This document shows, in pieces, positions 9,265-18,467 of a stretch of 64,000 bases of DNA (positions are counted from its first letter, which is position 1; every line of letters begins with the position of its first letter). Source of the DNA: Methylobacterium planeticum (GTDB lineage: Bacteria; Pseudomonadota; Alphaproteobacteria; Rhizobiales; Beijerinckiaceae). The stretch is taken from positions 62,001 to 126,000 of the forward strand of contig NZ_VZZJ01000001.1 in NCBI RefSeq assembly GCF_008806345.1, written 5' to 3'. The notes beneath the pieces were generated by a model, which saw only the letters and a list, made by a program, of their open reading frames with translations, did not search any database and was not told the DNA's origin. A program made the position numbers and the translations under genes.

Positions 9265-9519
9265 CTACTTGATGACGTAGGGAAGCAGGCCGAGGAAGCG
9301 CGAGCGCTTGATCGCCTGGGCGAGCTCGCGCTGCTTCTTGGCCGAGACCGCCGTGATGCGGCTCGGCACGATCTTGCCGCGCTCCGAGACGTAGCGGGAC
9401 AGGAGCTTCACGTCCTTGTAGTCGATCTTCGGGGCGTTCGCGCCCGAGAAGGGGCAGGTCTTGCGACGACGGAAGAACGGACGACGGCCACCGCCGCCAC
9501 CACCAGCACCAAATGCCAT
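9265..9519 (-). CDS. rpsR: 30S ribosomal protein S18
   Basis: Small-subunit protein that pairs with S6 on the 16S rRNA platform. It is 84 residues with a Gly-rich start and the family core [31 protein letters not shown] and the [18 protein letters not shown] block. The gene begins 3 bases after the rpsF stop, so the two are co-transcribed and probably co-translated. Confidence 0.97.
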   Translation of the reverse strand: MAFGAGGGGGGRRPFFRRRKTCPFSGANAPKIDYKDVKLLSRYVSERGKIVPSRITAVSAKKQRELAQAIKRSRFLGLLPYVIK

Positions 9520-9522
9520 GAC

Positions 9523-9987
9523 TTAGTTCTCCCCGCCGAAGCTGCGCTCAGGGCGGTCACCGCGATCACCGCGGTCGCCACGATCACGGTCGCCGCCGAA
9601 GCCGCCACCGAAGCCCTCGTCGTCACGGCGACGGCCGCGGTCGCGATCCTTGCGGTCGTCGCGGTCGCGCTTCTGCATCATCGCGGACGGCTCGGCCTCG
9701 AGCTCCTCGACGCGGATCGTCATGAAGCGCAGGACGTCTTCCGAGATCTGCATCTGGCGCTCCATCTCGGCGAGGGCCGCCGGAGGAGCCTCGATGTTGA
9801 GGAGCGTGAAATGCGCCTTGCGGTTCTTCTTGATGCGGTAGGCGAGGGACTTCACGCCCCACATCTCGATCTTCTCGATCTTGCCGCCGTTCTGCTCGAT
9901 GACGCCCTTGTAGGCCTCGACCATGGTCTCGACCTGTTGGGACGTCACGTCCTGGCGCGCCAGGAAGACGTGCTCGTATAAAGGCAT
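9523..9987 (-). CDS. rpsF: 30S ribosomal protein S6 with Arg/Gly/Asp-rich tail
   Basis: Platform protein that binds S18. It is 154 residues from the ATG at 9987 (GAAGG about 12 bases upstream); the frame is open far upstream, but that stretch is non-coding. Residues 1-105 are the S6 fold ([14 protein letters not shown]...). The last about 50 residues are low-complexity, rich in RDR, GFGGG and RGDRGD, as is common in alphaproteobacterial S6 but longer than the E. coli tail. It heads the rpsF-rpsR run. Confidence 0.96.
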   Translation of the reverse strand: MPLYEHVFLARQDVTSQQVETMVEAYKGVIEQNGGKIEKIEMWGVKSLAYRIKKNRKAHFTLLNIEAPPAALAEMERQMQISEDVLRFMTIRVEELEAEPSAMMQKRDRDDRKDRDRGRRRDDEGFGGGFGGDRDRGDRGDRGDRPERSFGGEN

Positions 9988-10494
9988 TGCGGGCCCTTCA
10001 GCTTGAATGGGGCCCGACGGCACGCGGAGGTGCGCAGGGGTCGGGCCGGTTCGGTTCCGCGTCACCCGGCGCCAAGCCCTTCGAGCCGTATTCAGGCCCG
10101 AGCGGTTGATCGAAGGCGGAGACACCGGACGACGGATATCGGGTCGGAACCCATCCTGTGCCGCGAGCGGCACCGTCCGTTCAGCCCCCGGCCGGAGCGA
10201 ACGCGAGGGCGGCGCATAACCGTTTTCGGAGCCGACCGCAAGAGCGGATCGGGGCGGGCCGCGAAGAACAACGGGCGTCGGACCAGACCGGTCCCGGGGA
10301 ACGGATTCCGGTCCCGGCGGATCGAAATCCTCGGACGCCATCATGAATTCTCTATCCGGTGACGCTGTTCACGAAGCCGTGATAATTAGCTTGGATCAAA
10401 TCCCCGCGTGTCGCGTCTACCGGTCTGCGACTTTCTTGACGGTCGAAGCTTGGCCCGCGCGCGGTCGGGTTGCCGGGTCATCTGAACGGGTCTC
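9988..10494. other. Gene-free stretch between rpsF and the DUF6894 gene
   Basis: About 500 bases without a convincing gene. It must hold the promoter and leader for rpsF (minus) and one for the DUF6894 gene (plus). An AT-richer patch at about 10340-10400 and a CTTGAC hexamer at 10435-10440 are possible promoter parts, but no complete -35/-10 pair stands out. A leader for S6:S18 autoregulation would be expected near 9990-10060, but I could not resolve it by eye. Confidence 0.5.
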
Positions 10495-10755
10495 ATGCCG
10501 CGTTACTACTTCGACATCCAGGACTGCATCGATGTGCGCGATGATCAGGGGGTCGAGCTGCCGGACATGGCGGCGGTTCGCGCGGAGGCCCATCGGGCCC
10601 TGGCCGAACTCGTCAGCCACCAATCGCCGCAGCGCAGTGCCGTCCAGATCCGCGCCGACGTCCGGGACGGGGACGGGGAGCGCGTCCTGACCGCCACGCT
10701 CCTCATCGTCTCGGAGGCCGCCTCGGAGGACCCGGGCAGCGCGATCGAGCATTGA
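10495..10755 (+). CDS. DUF6894 family small protein
   Basis: 86 residues starting MPRYYFDIQD, with the family pattern D..G.ELPD...A..EAHRALAEL. Such small proteins occur in many copies in Methylobacterium and other Hyphomicrobiales. No signal peptide or membrane segment is visible, and the function is unknown. It stands alone between the divergent rpsF promoter region and a convergent PH-domain gene. Confidence 0.75.
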   Translation: MPRYYFDIQDCIDVRDDQGVELPDMAAVRAEAHRALAELVSHQSPQRSAVQIRADVRDGDGERVLTATLLIVSEAASEDPGSAIEH

Positions 10756-10779
10756 GCGGGGGGCGCGAGCCCGCGCCCG

Positions 10780-11154
10780 TCATTTCAGCGAGGCCGCGAT
10801 CGCCTGCTGGATGCCGAGGATGTCGGCGCCCCGCTTCAGGGTCCGCTGGATCGGGTCGGGCCGGCCCGAGACCCAGATCTTGAGCTCCGAATCGAAGTCG
10901 AAGCTTCCGGCCGTCTCCACCGAGAAGGAGGTGATCGCCCGGTAGGGCACGGTCAGGTACTCGACCTTCCGCCCGGTCAGGCCCTGGCGGTCGACCAGGA
11001 TCAGGCGCCGGTCGGTGAAGACGAAGAGGTCGCGGATCACCTTGAAGGCGACGCGCACCGGCTCGCCCTCGGTGAGGACGCCCGCGAGCTGGTCGCCGAG
11101 CTCCGCCTGGCTCAGGTCGCTGCCGTGCCCGAACAGGCCATCCAGAATTCCCAT
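10780..11154 (-). CDS. Bacterial PH-domain protein
   Basis: 124 residues from the ATG at 11154. The frame is open far upstream but overlaps pdxJ there, so the short start is preferred. The pattern F..TDRRLILVDRQGLTGRKVEY...PYRAITSFSVETAG matches the bacterial pleckstrin-homology domain family (bPH_1, PF08000). Known members form small oligomeric rings; the cellular role is unknown. It is convergent with the DUF6894 gene and divergent from pdxJ. Confidence 0.85.
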   Translation of the reverse strand: MGILDGLFGHGSDLSQAELGDQLAGVLTEGEPVRVAFKVIRDLFVFTDRRLILVDRQGLTGRKVEYLTVPYRAITSFSVETAGSFDFDSELKIWVSGRPDPIQRTLKRGADILGIQQAIAASLK

Positions 11155-11313
11155 GGTCGCGCTCCTCCGCCCTCCGCGCTGATGTGGGGACCCGAACCCG
11201 CCGTGCCAGCGGTCATGCTCGCGTCCGGGGCAGGTCCCGCCCGCGCCGGCGCGCTTCCCACCCGTGCCCGGCTCGATTAGACCCGCGCCCATCGGCCGCC
11301 GGAAACCCGCTCC

Positions 11314-12075
11314 ATGTCCGCTTCCCGCCTGCGCCTGGGCGTCAACATCGATCACGTCGCGACCGTCCGGAACGCCCGCGACGGCGCCTATCCGGATCCG
11401 GTCCGGGCCGCCCGGCTCGCCGCCGAGGCGGGGGCGGACGGGATCACCGCGCATCTGCGCGAGGACCGGCGCCACATCCGTGATGCCGACATGGTGGCGC
11501 TGAGGGAGGTCCTGACGGTTCCGCTGAATTTCGAGATGGCGGCGACGGACGCGATGGTCGCGCTCGCCGAGCGCCTGCGCCCGCACGCGGCCTGTCTCGT
11601 CCCCGAGAAGCGCGAGGAGCGCACCACCGAGGGCGGGCTCGACATCGTCGGCGCCCGCGACCACCTCGCCCCCCGCATCGCGCGCCTCTCGGCGGCCGGG
11701 ATCCGGGTCTCGCTCTTCGTCGAGCCGGACGAGGCCGTGATGGAGATGGCCCGCAGGCTCAATGCCCCCGTGGTCGAGCTGCATACCGGAAGCTACTGCG
11801 AGGCCGCCGTTCAGGGCGACGGCGCGCGCCTCGATCACGAATACGCGCGCATCCGGCGGGCCGCCGCCTACGGCGCGGAGATCGGCCTCGAGATCCATGC
11901 CGGCCACGGACTCACCCTCGAGTCGGTCGGGCCGGTGGCGCGCCTGCCGCAGATCGTCGAGCTCAATATCGGCCACGCCCTCATCGGCGAGGCGATCTTC
12001 GTCGGCCTGCCGCAGGCGGTGCGCGACATGCGGTCCGCCATGGATGCGGCCCGCGCGGGATCCGCCGACGCATGA
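11314..12075 (+). CDS. pdxJ: Pyridoxine 5'-phosphate synthase
   Basis: Condenses 1-deoxyxylulose 5-phosphate with 3-amino-2-oxopropyl phosphate to make pyridoxine 5'-phosphate. It is 253 residues with the family blocks [29 protein letters not shown] and a C-terminal half carrying HAGHGL. The stop overlaps the acpS start (ATGA), so they are coupled. pdxJ-acpS-lepB-rnc-era is a conserved order in proteobacteria. Confidence 0.97.
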   Translation: MSASRLRLGVNIDHVATVRNARDGAYPDPVRAARLAAEAGADGITAHLREDRRHIRDADMVALREVLTVPLNFEMAATDAMVALAERLRPHAACLVPEKREERTTEGGLDIVGARDHLAPRIARLSAAGIRVSLFVEPDEAVMEMARRLNAPVVELHTGSYCEAAVQGDGARLDHEYARIRRAAAYGAEIGLEIHAGHGLTLESVGPVARLPQIVELNIGHALIGEAIFVGLPQAVRDMRSAMDAARAGSADA

Positions 12076-12485
12076 TCCTCGGCATCGGCTCCGATCTCTG
12101 CGACATCCGCCGGATCGAGCGCTCGCTCGCCCGCTTCGGGGACCGCTTCACCCATCGGGTGTTCACGGACGGCGAGCGGATGACATGCGATCGGCGGGCC
12201 GCCCGCGCGCCCTCCTACGCCCGGCGATTCGCCGCCAAGGAGGCCTGCGCCAAGGCGCTCGGAACCGGGCTCAGCCACGGCGTCTTCTGGCGCGACATGG
12301 AGGTGGTGAACCTGCCGGGCGGCCAGCCGACGCTGCACCTGACGGGGGGGGCTCGCGCACGCCTCGACGCCATGATGCCCGCCGGGCACGGGCCGAGGCT
12401 CCATGTCACGCTCACCGACGATCCCCCCATGGCGCAGGCCTTTGTGATCATCGAGGCGGTGCCGCTCGGCACATTCCCGGATTAG
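12072..12485 (+). CDS. acpS: Holo-[acyl-carrier-protein] synthase
   Basis: Transfers 4'-phosphopantetheine from CoA to acyl carrier protein. It is 137 residues. The Mg-binding motif [13 protein letters not shown] is at the N-terminus and the second signature [16 protein letters not shown] is at about residues 55-70. It overlaps pdxJ by 4 bases and is followed by a strong hairpin, which suggests that the pdxJ-acpS transcript ends there. Confidence 0.96.
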   Translation: MILGIGSDLCDIRRIERSLARFGDRFTHRVFTDGERMTCDRRAARAPSYARRFAAKEACAKALGTGLSHGVFWRDMEVVNLPGGQPTLHLTGGARARLDAMMPAGHGPRLHVTLTDDPPMAQAFVIIEAVPLGTFPD

Positions 12486-12520
12486 CCGGCACCGCTCGCG
12501 CGTTGCGGGCGGTGCCGGCT
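12484..12520 (+). terminator. Terminator-like hairpin after acpS
   Basis: A perfect 12-bp inverted repeat (AGCCGGCACCGC / GCGGTGCCGGCT) with a 13-base loop starts at the acpS stop codon. It is followed by TAGTCTAG rather than a full T-run. Confidence 0.5.
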
Positions 12521-12624
12521 TAGTCTAGACCGCCGCTCACAGCGGACAGGATTGCGGCACGCTCCCGGAGGTGGGTGCCGATGGACCGGGGCCGGGGGGC
12601 ACCGAGCCGAGGACGTCACGAACC

Positions 12625-13434
12625 ATGGAACGCGCACGCGTGGATCACGACACCAAGCACGAGATGCGGACGGCCGACGGTGGTGCCACGGGCACCTGGG
12701 CCAGCATCCGCGAGACCCTGAAGGTCGGCATCCAGGCGCTGCTCATCGCGCTCGTGGTGCGGACGCTTTTGTTCCAGCCCTTCAACATTCCCTCGGGATC
12801 GCTGGTGCCGACGCTTCTGATCGGGGATTACCTTTTCGTCTCGAAATACTCCTACGGATATTCGAAGTACTCGCTCCCGCTGAGCGAATACATTCCCATC
12901 AAGTCCGAGGGGCGGGTCTGGGCGGCCGAGCCGAAGCGCGGCGACATCGCGGTGTTCAAGCTCCCGAAGGACAACGCCACCGACTACATCAAGCGCGTCA
13001 TCGGCCTCCCCGGCGACAAGATCCAGGTGGTCGACGGCGTGCTCAACATCAACGGCAAGGCGGTCAAGCGCGAGCGCATCGCCGATTACGAGACGATCGA
13101 TCCCTACGGTCAGGCCACGAAGGTGCCCCAGTACCTCGAGACGCTGCCGAACGGCGTCGCGCACCGGGTGATCGAGCGCGACGGCGACAACGGGTTCTGG
13201 GACAAGACCGAACTCTACACCGTGCCGCCGGGCCACTTCTTCATGATGGGCGACAACCGCGACAATTCCACGGATTCGCGCGACCTCGCCAATGTCGGCT
13301 ACGTGCCTTTCGAGAACTTCGTCGGCCGCGCCGAGATGATCTTCTTCTCGATCGACGAGGGGACGCCGGCCTGGCAGATCTGGAACTGGCCCGCCAAGGT
13401 CCGGTGGAACCGGATCTTCAACACCATCCACTGA
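12625..13434 (+). CDS. lepB: Signal peptidase I
   Basis: Inner-membrane protease that removes signal peptides. It is 269 residues from the ATG at 12625, with one N-terminal membrane segment (about residues 31-48). The catalytic Ser59 is in IPSGSLVPTLL; most relatives have Met where this has Leu after the Ser. The general base Lys123 is in YIKRVIGLPGD, and box E is MGDNRDNSTDSR. It is 10 bases upstream of rnc, as in most proteobacteria. A GTG at 12571 is an alternative start. Confidence 0.95.
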   Translation: MERARVDHDTKHEMRTADGGATGTWASIRETLKVGIQALLIALVVRTLLFQPFNIPSGSLVPTLLIGDYLFVSKYSYGYSKYSLPLSEYIPIKSEGRVWAAEPKRGDIAVFKLPKDNATDYIKRVIGLPGDKIQVVDGVLNINGKAVKRERIADYETIDPYGQATKVPQYLETLPNGVAHRVIERDGDNGFWDKTELYTVPPGHFFMMGDNRDNSTDSRDLANVGYVPFENFVGRAEMIFFSIDEGTPAWQIWNWPAKVRWNRIFNTIH

Positions 13435-13444
13435 GGTCCGTCCG

Positions 13445-14206
13445 TTGAACGACGCCGCGCGTCCTTCCAGCCGCGCGCGGCGCGCGCATCGTCCCAAGCC
13501 CGCCCTCGGGATCCTCGAGGAGCGGATCGGCCACAGCTTCGCCGATCCGGACCTGCTCGTGCGTGCGCTGACCCATGTCAGCAAGGCGGCCGGACGGGTC
13601 GGCAGCTACCAGCGTCTCGAGTTCCTCGGCGACCGGGTGCTCGGCCTCGCCATCGCGGATCTCCTCTACGCGTCCTTCCCGGACGCGGACGAGGGCGATC
13701 TCTCCCGGCGCCTCGCGGGGCTCGTCCGGCGCGAGACCTGCGCGGCGGTGGCGACGGCCTGGGAGGTCGGCCCGCACCTCGTCCTCGGTCCCGGCGAAGT
13801 GATGGGGGGCGGACGACGCAACCAGACGATCCTCGCCGATGTCTGCGAGGCGATCCTGGGCGCCGTCTTCCTCGATGCCGGCTACGCCAAGGCCAAGGAT
13901 CTCGTCGAGGCCGCCTTCCGGCCGGCGCAGAACACCGGCGCTCCGCGGGGGCGCGACGCGAAATCCGCCCTGCAGGAATGGGCGATGGGCCGCGGGCTGC
14001 CGATCCCCCTCTACGAGGTGGTGGAGCGCTCGGGGCCGGACCACGCGCCGCTCTTTCGCATCGCCGCCCGGGTCGCGGGCGTCGAGCCCGGTCTCGGCGA
14101 GGGCGCCTCGAAGCGCCTCGCCGAGCAGGAGGCCGCCCGCGCCGTGCTCCTGCGCGAGGGCATCCTGGAGAACGGCGTCGAACCGAACGCGGGCGATCCC
14201 GGTTGA
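13445..14206 (+). CDS. rnc: Ribonuclease III
   Basis: Double-strand-specific endonuclease for rRNA and mRNA processing. It is 253 residues from a TTG start with GAGG about 9 bases upstream; no ATG fits before the conserved region. The signature QRLEFLGDRVLGL is present (Gln for the usual Glu at the first position). The second catalytic acidic region ILADVCEAILGAVFLD and a C-terminal dsRNA-binding domain (GLGEGASKRLAEQEAA) follow. It lies between lepB and era. Confidence 0.95.
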   Translation: MNDAARPSSRARRAHRPKPALGILEERIGHSFADPDLLVRALTHVSKAAGRVGSYQRLEFLGDRVLGLAIADLLYASFPDADEGDLSRRLAGLVRRETCAAVATAWEVGPHLVLGPGEVMGGGRRNQTILADVCEAILGAVFLDAGYAKAKDLVEAAFRPAQNTGAPRGRDAKSALQEWAMGRGLPIPLYEVVERSGPDHAPLFRIAARVAGVEPGLGEGASKRLAEQEAARAVLLREGILENGVEPNAGDPG

Positions 14207-14327
14207 TTCGGGTGCCCGCCGCACAGCGGCGCCGGATCCGGATCCGGCCGGGCAGGGCGCCCGTATCCGTCCGGCGGAACGACAGTCAGAATTGGGGGCC
14301 GGCGACCGGCCTGAGGAAAGTGACGTG

Positions 14328-15314
14328 ATGGCCCGAGAGCCTCAGGACGAGACCGATCACACGCCGGAGCCCGCGCAGGACAGGCTTCCGGCGATCCCGC
14401 CGCTCGCGCCGATGCCGGCCGGCACCAGGGCGGGCTTCGTGGCGCTGATCGGCGTGCCGAACGCGGGCAAGTCCACCCTGCTCAACAGCCTCGTGGGCAC
14501 GAAGGTCTCGATCGTCTCGCGCAAGGTCCAGACGACCCGCGCCCTCGTGCGCGGCATCGTCATGGAGGACAAGGCGCAGATCATCCTCGTCGACACCCCC
14601 GGCATCTTCGCGCCCAAGCGCCGGCTCGACCGGGCCATGGTGCATTCCGCCTGGAGCGGCGCGGCGGACGCCGACGCGATCTGCCTCCTCGTCGATGCGC
14701 GCAAGGGCGTCGACGAGGAGGTCGAGGCGATCCTGCAGAGGCTCCCGGAGGTGAAGCGCAAGCGCGTGCTGATCCTGAACAAGATCGATCTCATCCCCCG
14801 CGAGAAGCTCCTCGACCTTGCCTCCGGGCTGAACGCCCGGATGCCCTTCGCCCACACCTTCATGATCTCGGCCCTCAACGGCGACGGCGTCGAGGACCTG
14901 AAGCGCACCCTCGCCGAGATGATGCCGGAGGGGCCCTGGCTCTACCCGGAGGATCAGGTCTCCGATGCGCCGATCCGGATGCTCGCGGCCGAGATCACCC
15001 GCGAGAAGATCTACGATCGCCTCCACGAGGAACTGCCCTACCGCTCGACCGTCGAGACCGACCAGTGGCAGGTCCGCGCCGACGGCTCCGTGCGCATCGA
15101 GCAGACCATCTTCGTCGAGCGCGAGAGCCAGCGCTCGATCGTGCTCGGCAAGGGCGGCCAGACCATCAAGGCGATCGGCCAGGCGGCCCGGACCGAGATC
15201 GCCGAGGTGGCCGAGACCCGCGTCCACCTGTTCCTGCACGTGAAGGTGCGCGAGAACTGGGCGGATGATCCGGCCCGCTACCGCGAGATGGGGCTCGAAT
15301 TCCCGCGGGGCTGA
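14328..15314 (+). CDS. era: GTPase Era
   Basis: GTPase required for 30S maturation. It is 328 residues from the ATG at 14328, which has GAGGAAAG about 8 bases upstream. G1 is GVPNAGKST, G3 is DTPGIF and G4 is NKIDL. The KH RNA-binding domain carries GKGGQTIKAIG. The N-terminus has a Pro/Glu-rich extension of about 35 residues before the G domain. It is downstream of rnc by 121 bases. Confidence 0.97.
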   Translation: MAREPQDETDHTPEPAQDRLPAIPPLAPMPAGTRAGFVALIGVPNAGKSTLLNSLVGTKVSIVSRKVQTTRALVRGIVMEDKAQIILVDTPGIFAPKRRLDRAMVHSAWSGAADADAICLLVDARKGVDEEVEAILQRLPEVKRKRVLILNKIDLIPREKLLDLASGLNARMPFAHTFMISALNGDGVEDLKRTLAEMMPEGPWLYPEDQVSDAPIRMLAAEITREKIYDRLHEELPYRSTVETDQWQVRADGSVRIEQTIFVERESQRSIVLGKGGQTIKAIGQAARTEIAEVAETRVHLFLHVKVRENWADDPARYREMGLEFPRG

Positions 15315-15423
15315 GCCGCGCGGACGGGACCCGCCCCTGCTCCGCCGTGAGGCTCGGGACCTCCCTCGCACTTTTTCCTTCCTCGATGATTGTCAGGACG
15401 CGGCTCGCCCGCTCGATCCCCCC

Positions 15424-16344
15424 ATGTCGGATTCCATGATGTCCGCCGCCGTCTACGGCCTGCCGCCGGCCGAGCTTGCCGAGATCACCGAGGGCGCCGC
15501 CCAGGTCTCGCCCCTGATCCCCGGATCGCGCCGCCTCGAGGATGCCAATGTTCGCAGCCTCGCGGACCTCGTGATGCTGGCCCCGCCCGGGACGGTCGAG
15601 CGGCGCTTCGCCCTGGCGCACGCCCTGCGCGCCGTGCGGCCCGGGGGCCGCATGGTGGTGCTCGCCCCGAAGGACCGCGGCGGCGCGCGTCTCGGCCGCG
15701 AGCTGCGCGAATTCGGCTGCAGCTTCGCCGAGGAGCCGCGCCGGCACCACCGCATCTGCACGCTGACGCGACCCGAGGGCGCCCTCGATCTCGCCGAATC
15801 GATCGCCGCCGGCGGGCCGCGCCACATCGAGAACCTCGCCCTCTGCACCCAGCCCGGCATCTTCTCCTGGGACAGGCTCGACCCCGGCACGGCGCTGCTG
15901 CTCGCGAACCTCACGCCGCAGGCCGGGCGGGGCGCCGATTTCGGCTGCGGCCTCGGCATCCTCGCCCGCGCCCTCCTGGCCTCCCCGACGGTGACCGCCC
16001 TGACGCTGATCGACATCGACCGGCGCGCCGTCGAGATGGCCGAGCGCAACGTCGCCGACCCCCGCGCGGCCTTCCGCTGGGCGGATATCCGCGATCCGGA
16101 CCCGGTGCTGACGCGCCTCGACTTCGTGGTGATGAACCCGCCCTTCCACGACGGGGGGGCCGAGGACCAGGCGCTCGGGCAGACCTTCATCCGGCGCGCC
16201 GCCGAGAGCCTGCGCCCGGGCGGCCTGCTCTGGCTCACCGCCAACGCCCATCTGCCCTACGAGGCCGTGCTCAAGGGGACGTTCAAGGCCGTGACCCTGA
16301 AGGCCTCGGCGAACGGCTACAAGGTCTACGAGGCCAGGGCATGA
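15424..16344 (+). CDS. RsmC-like SAM-dependent methyltransferase
   Basis: 306 residues. The C-terminal half is a class I methyltransferase (MTS family): SAM-binding GADFGCGLGILAR and the N6/N2-type catalytic motif NPPFHDGG. The N-terminal half resembles the degenerate duplicate domain of RsmC, which methylates G1207 of 16S rRNA. Its 4-base overlap with a pseudouridine synthase gene supports a role in rRNA modification. The exact target base is inferred. Confidence 0.85.
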   Translation: MSDSMMSAAVYGLPPAELAEITEGAAQVSPLIPGSRRLEDANVRSLADLVMLAPPGTVERRFALAHALRAVRPGGRMVVLAPKDRGGARLGRELREFGCSFAEEPRRHHRICTLTRPEGALDLAESIAAGGPRHIENLALCTQPGIFSWDRLDPGTALLLANLTPQAGRGADFGCGLGILARALLASPTVTALTLIDIDRRAVEMAERNVADPRAAFRWADIRDPDPVLTRLDFVVMNPPFHDGGAEDQALGQTFIRRAAESLRPGGLLWLTANAHLPYEAVLKGTFKAVTLKASANGYKVYEARA

Positions 16345-17093
16345 GCCAGGGGGCGAGCAGGGTCGCGAACCTCCGGCTCGATCGGCTGCTCGCGAATCTG
16401 GGGTACGGCTCCCGGCGCGAGATCGGCGCCCTCGCCAGGGCCGGGCGCGTCGTCCTCGACGGGCACCCCCTGCGGGACGCCGACCAGCGCATCCCGGTCA
16501 CGCCGGATCTCGCCGGACGGATGGTCGTCGACGGCGAGCCCCTCGACCCGCCGCCCGGCCTCGCCCTGATGCTGCACAAGCCCCGCGGCGTCACCTGCTC
16601 GCACAAGGAGGCGGGCCCGCTGGTCTACGGCCTGTTCCCGGCGCGCTGGCGCCGGCGCGACCCCGCGATCTCCACCGTGGGGCGCCTCGACAAGGAGACT
16701 TCCGGCCTCCTGCTCCTCACCGACGACGGCGCGCTCCTGCACCGGATCATCTCGCCGAAGGCCAGCGTCTCGAAGCGCTACCAGGTCTATCTCGACCGGC
16801 CGCTCCGGGGCGACGAGGCCGCGATCTTCGCCTCCGGCACCCTGATGCTCAAGGGCGAGGAGCGGCCGCTCCTGCCGGTCGCGCTCACGGTCCACGAGCC
16901 GACCCGCGCCGCCGTGACGCTGACGGAGGGGCGCTACCATCAGGTGCGCCGGATGTTCGCCGCGGTCGGCAACCACGTGACGGCGCTGCACCGGGACCGG
17001 GTCGGCGGCCTCGACCTGCCGCAGGATCTGGAGCCCGGCGGCTACCGGGTGATGAGGCAGGACGAGATCGCCCGCGTCTTCGCCGGCGCCTGA
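16341..17093 (+). CDS. RsuA-family 16S rRNA pseudouridine synthase
   Basis: 250 residues. An S4-like RNA-binding domain at the N-terminus (LRLDRLLANLGYGSRREI) is followed by the synthase domain, with the catalytic Asp in GRLDKETSGLLLLTDDG and the later block RYHQVRRMFAAVGNHV. RsuA-type enzymes make pseudouridine 516 of 16S rRNA; a related target is possible. It overlaps the methyltransferase gene before it (ATGA). Confidence 0.88.
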   Translation: MSQGASRVANLRLDRLLANLGYGSRREIGALARAGRVVLDGHPLRDADQRIPVTPDLAGRMVVDGEPLDPPPGLALMLHKPRGVTCSHKEAGPLVYGLFPARWRRRDPAISTVGRLDKETSGLLLLTDDGALLHRIISPKASVSKRYQVYLDRPLRGDEAAIFASGTLMLKGEERPLLPVALTVHEPTRAAVTLTEGRYHQVRRMFAAVGNHVTALHRDRVGGLDLPQDLEPGGYRVMRQDEIARVFAGA

Positions 17094-17168
17094 CGCGAGC
17101 GCGCGGCAGGCGCCTTGCCTTCCCGGGGCCGCTCTGCTAAGGCCCCGCCCATCCCACACGCGGAGCCG

Positions 17169-17219
17169 GCCTCATGCCTGAATGAGGCGTTTCCGGTGAC
17201 CGGCTCGCGCGAGCCGGTC
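17169..17219 (+). promoter_or_regulatory. Tandem hairpins in the rpsB leader
   Basis: Two hairpins lie 41-90 bases upstream of rpsB: GCCTCAT-6-ATGAGGC (17169-17188) and the 22-base palindrome GACCGGCTCG-CG-CGAGCCGGTC (17198-17219). rpsB mRNAs are commonly autoregulated by S2 through leader structure, so this is a plausible leader element. It could instead be a terminator for the upstream pseudouridine synthase gene. Confidence 0.45.
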
Positions 17220-17259
17220 GCTTCCTCCGCGGCGGTATCAACCGGAGAGAACCCAGATC

Positions 17260-18327
17260 ATGGCCGTCGATTTCTCTATGCGTCAGCTCCTCGAGGCGGG
17301 CGCCCATTTCGGACACCAGTCGCACCGCTGGAACCCGAAGATGCAGCCCTACATCTTCGGCACCCGCAACAACATCCACATCATCGACCTCGCCCAGACC
17401 GTTCCGGCGCTGCACCAGGCGCTGCAGGCGGTGAGCGACACCGTCGCCAAGGGCGGCCGCGTGCTGTTCGTGGGCACCAAGCGCCAGGCGGCCGACACCA
17501 TCGCGGAGGCGGCGAAGCGCTCGGCCCAGTACTACGTCAACTCCCGCTGGCTCGGCGGCATGCTGACCAACTGGAAGACCATCTCGGGCTCGATCTCGCG
17601 CCTGCGCAAGGTCGACGAGACCCTCGAGGGCGGCGGCCAGGGCCTCACCAAGAAGGAGCGCCTGATGCTCTCCCGCGAGAAGGAGAAGCTCGAGAAGGCG
17701 CTCGGCGGCATCAAGGACATGGGCGGCGTGCCCGACCTCCTGTTCGTGATCGACACGAACAAGGAGCAGCTCGCCATCAAGGAGGCCCGGCGCCTCGGCA
17801 TCCCGGTCGCCGCCATCGTGGACACGAACTGCGATCCGGACGGCATCACCTACGTGGTGCCCGCCAACGACGATGCCGGCCGCGCCATCGCCCTCTACTG
17901 CGACCTGATCGCCCGGGCCGCCATCGACGGCATCTCGCGCGGCCAGGGCTCGTCCGGGGTCGATCTCGGCGCCTCCGAGGAGCCGATCGCCGAGGAGCTG
18001 CCGGCGAACGACGACCTCGCGGCCTCCGTCGGGTCGGGCGACTTCAACGCCGCCGACGTCGCGGCGCTCGCCGAGTCGACCGAGCATTTCGAGCTGCTCG
18101 CCGCCCCCCGCGGCGCGCCCGACGATCTGACCAAGCTCAACGGCGCCGGTCCCCAGATCGTGCAGAAGCTCAACGATGCCGGCATCTACCATTACTGGCA
18201 GATCGCCGCGATGAGCCCCGAGGACGTCACCCGGGTCGACGCCGACCTCAAGCTCAACGGCCGCTTCGGCCGGGACGGCTGGGTCGACCAGGCCCGCGGC
18301 TTCGTCGAGGCCGCCGCCGCCGCGTGA
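17260..18327 (+). CDS. rpsB: 30S ribosomal protein S2 with C-terminal helix-hairpin-helix extension
   Basis: 355 residues against about 240 in E. coli. Residues 1-235 are canonical S2 ([41 protein letters not shown]). An acidic linker is followed by a tail of about 65 residues ([20 protein letters not shown]; then [15 protein letters not shown] and [13 protein letters not shown]). The tail resembles the helix-hairpin-helix module appended to L21 and NuoE in rhizobia. It heads the rpsB-tsf-pyrH-frr run. Confidence 0.96.
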   Translation: MAVDFSMRQLLEAGAHFGHQSHRWNPKMQPYIFGTRNNIHIIDLAQTVPALHQALQAVSDTVAKGGRVLFVGTKRQAADTIAEAAKRSAQYYVNSRWLGGMLTNWKTISGSISRLRKVDETLEGGGQGLTKKERLMLSREKEKLEKALGGIKDMGGVPDLLFVIDTNKEQLAIKEARRLGIPVAAIVDTNCDPDGITYVVPANDDAGRAIALYCDLIARAAIDGISRGQGSSGVDLGASEEPIAEELPANDDLAASVGSGDFNAADVAALAESTEHFELLAAPRGAPDDLTKLNGAGPQIVQKLNDAGIYHYWQIAAMSPEDVTRVDADLKLNGRFGRDGWVDQARGFVEAAAAA

Positions 18328-18386
18328 GCCCCCGGTCCGGCGGCTTGAGACCGGGCCGCCCCGGACGGATCTGAAAGACCCTTCGG

Positions 18387-18415
18387 GCCCGGTGCTCTGA
18401 CCCTGAGCGCCGGGC
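18387..18415 (+). terminator. Attenuator-like hairpin between rpsB and tsf
   Basis: An 11-bp stem with one G-T wobble (GCCCGGTGCTC / GAGCGCCGGGC) and a 7-base loop is followed by TCCTTATCAT. A partial terminator between rpsB and tsf is known in other bacteria and fits this position. Confidence 0.5.
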
Positions 18416-18467
18416 TCCTTATCATCTGAACGACCCCTCTCTGAACGACCTGAAGGAAGGACCGGCC

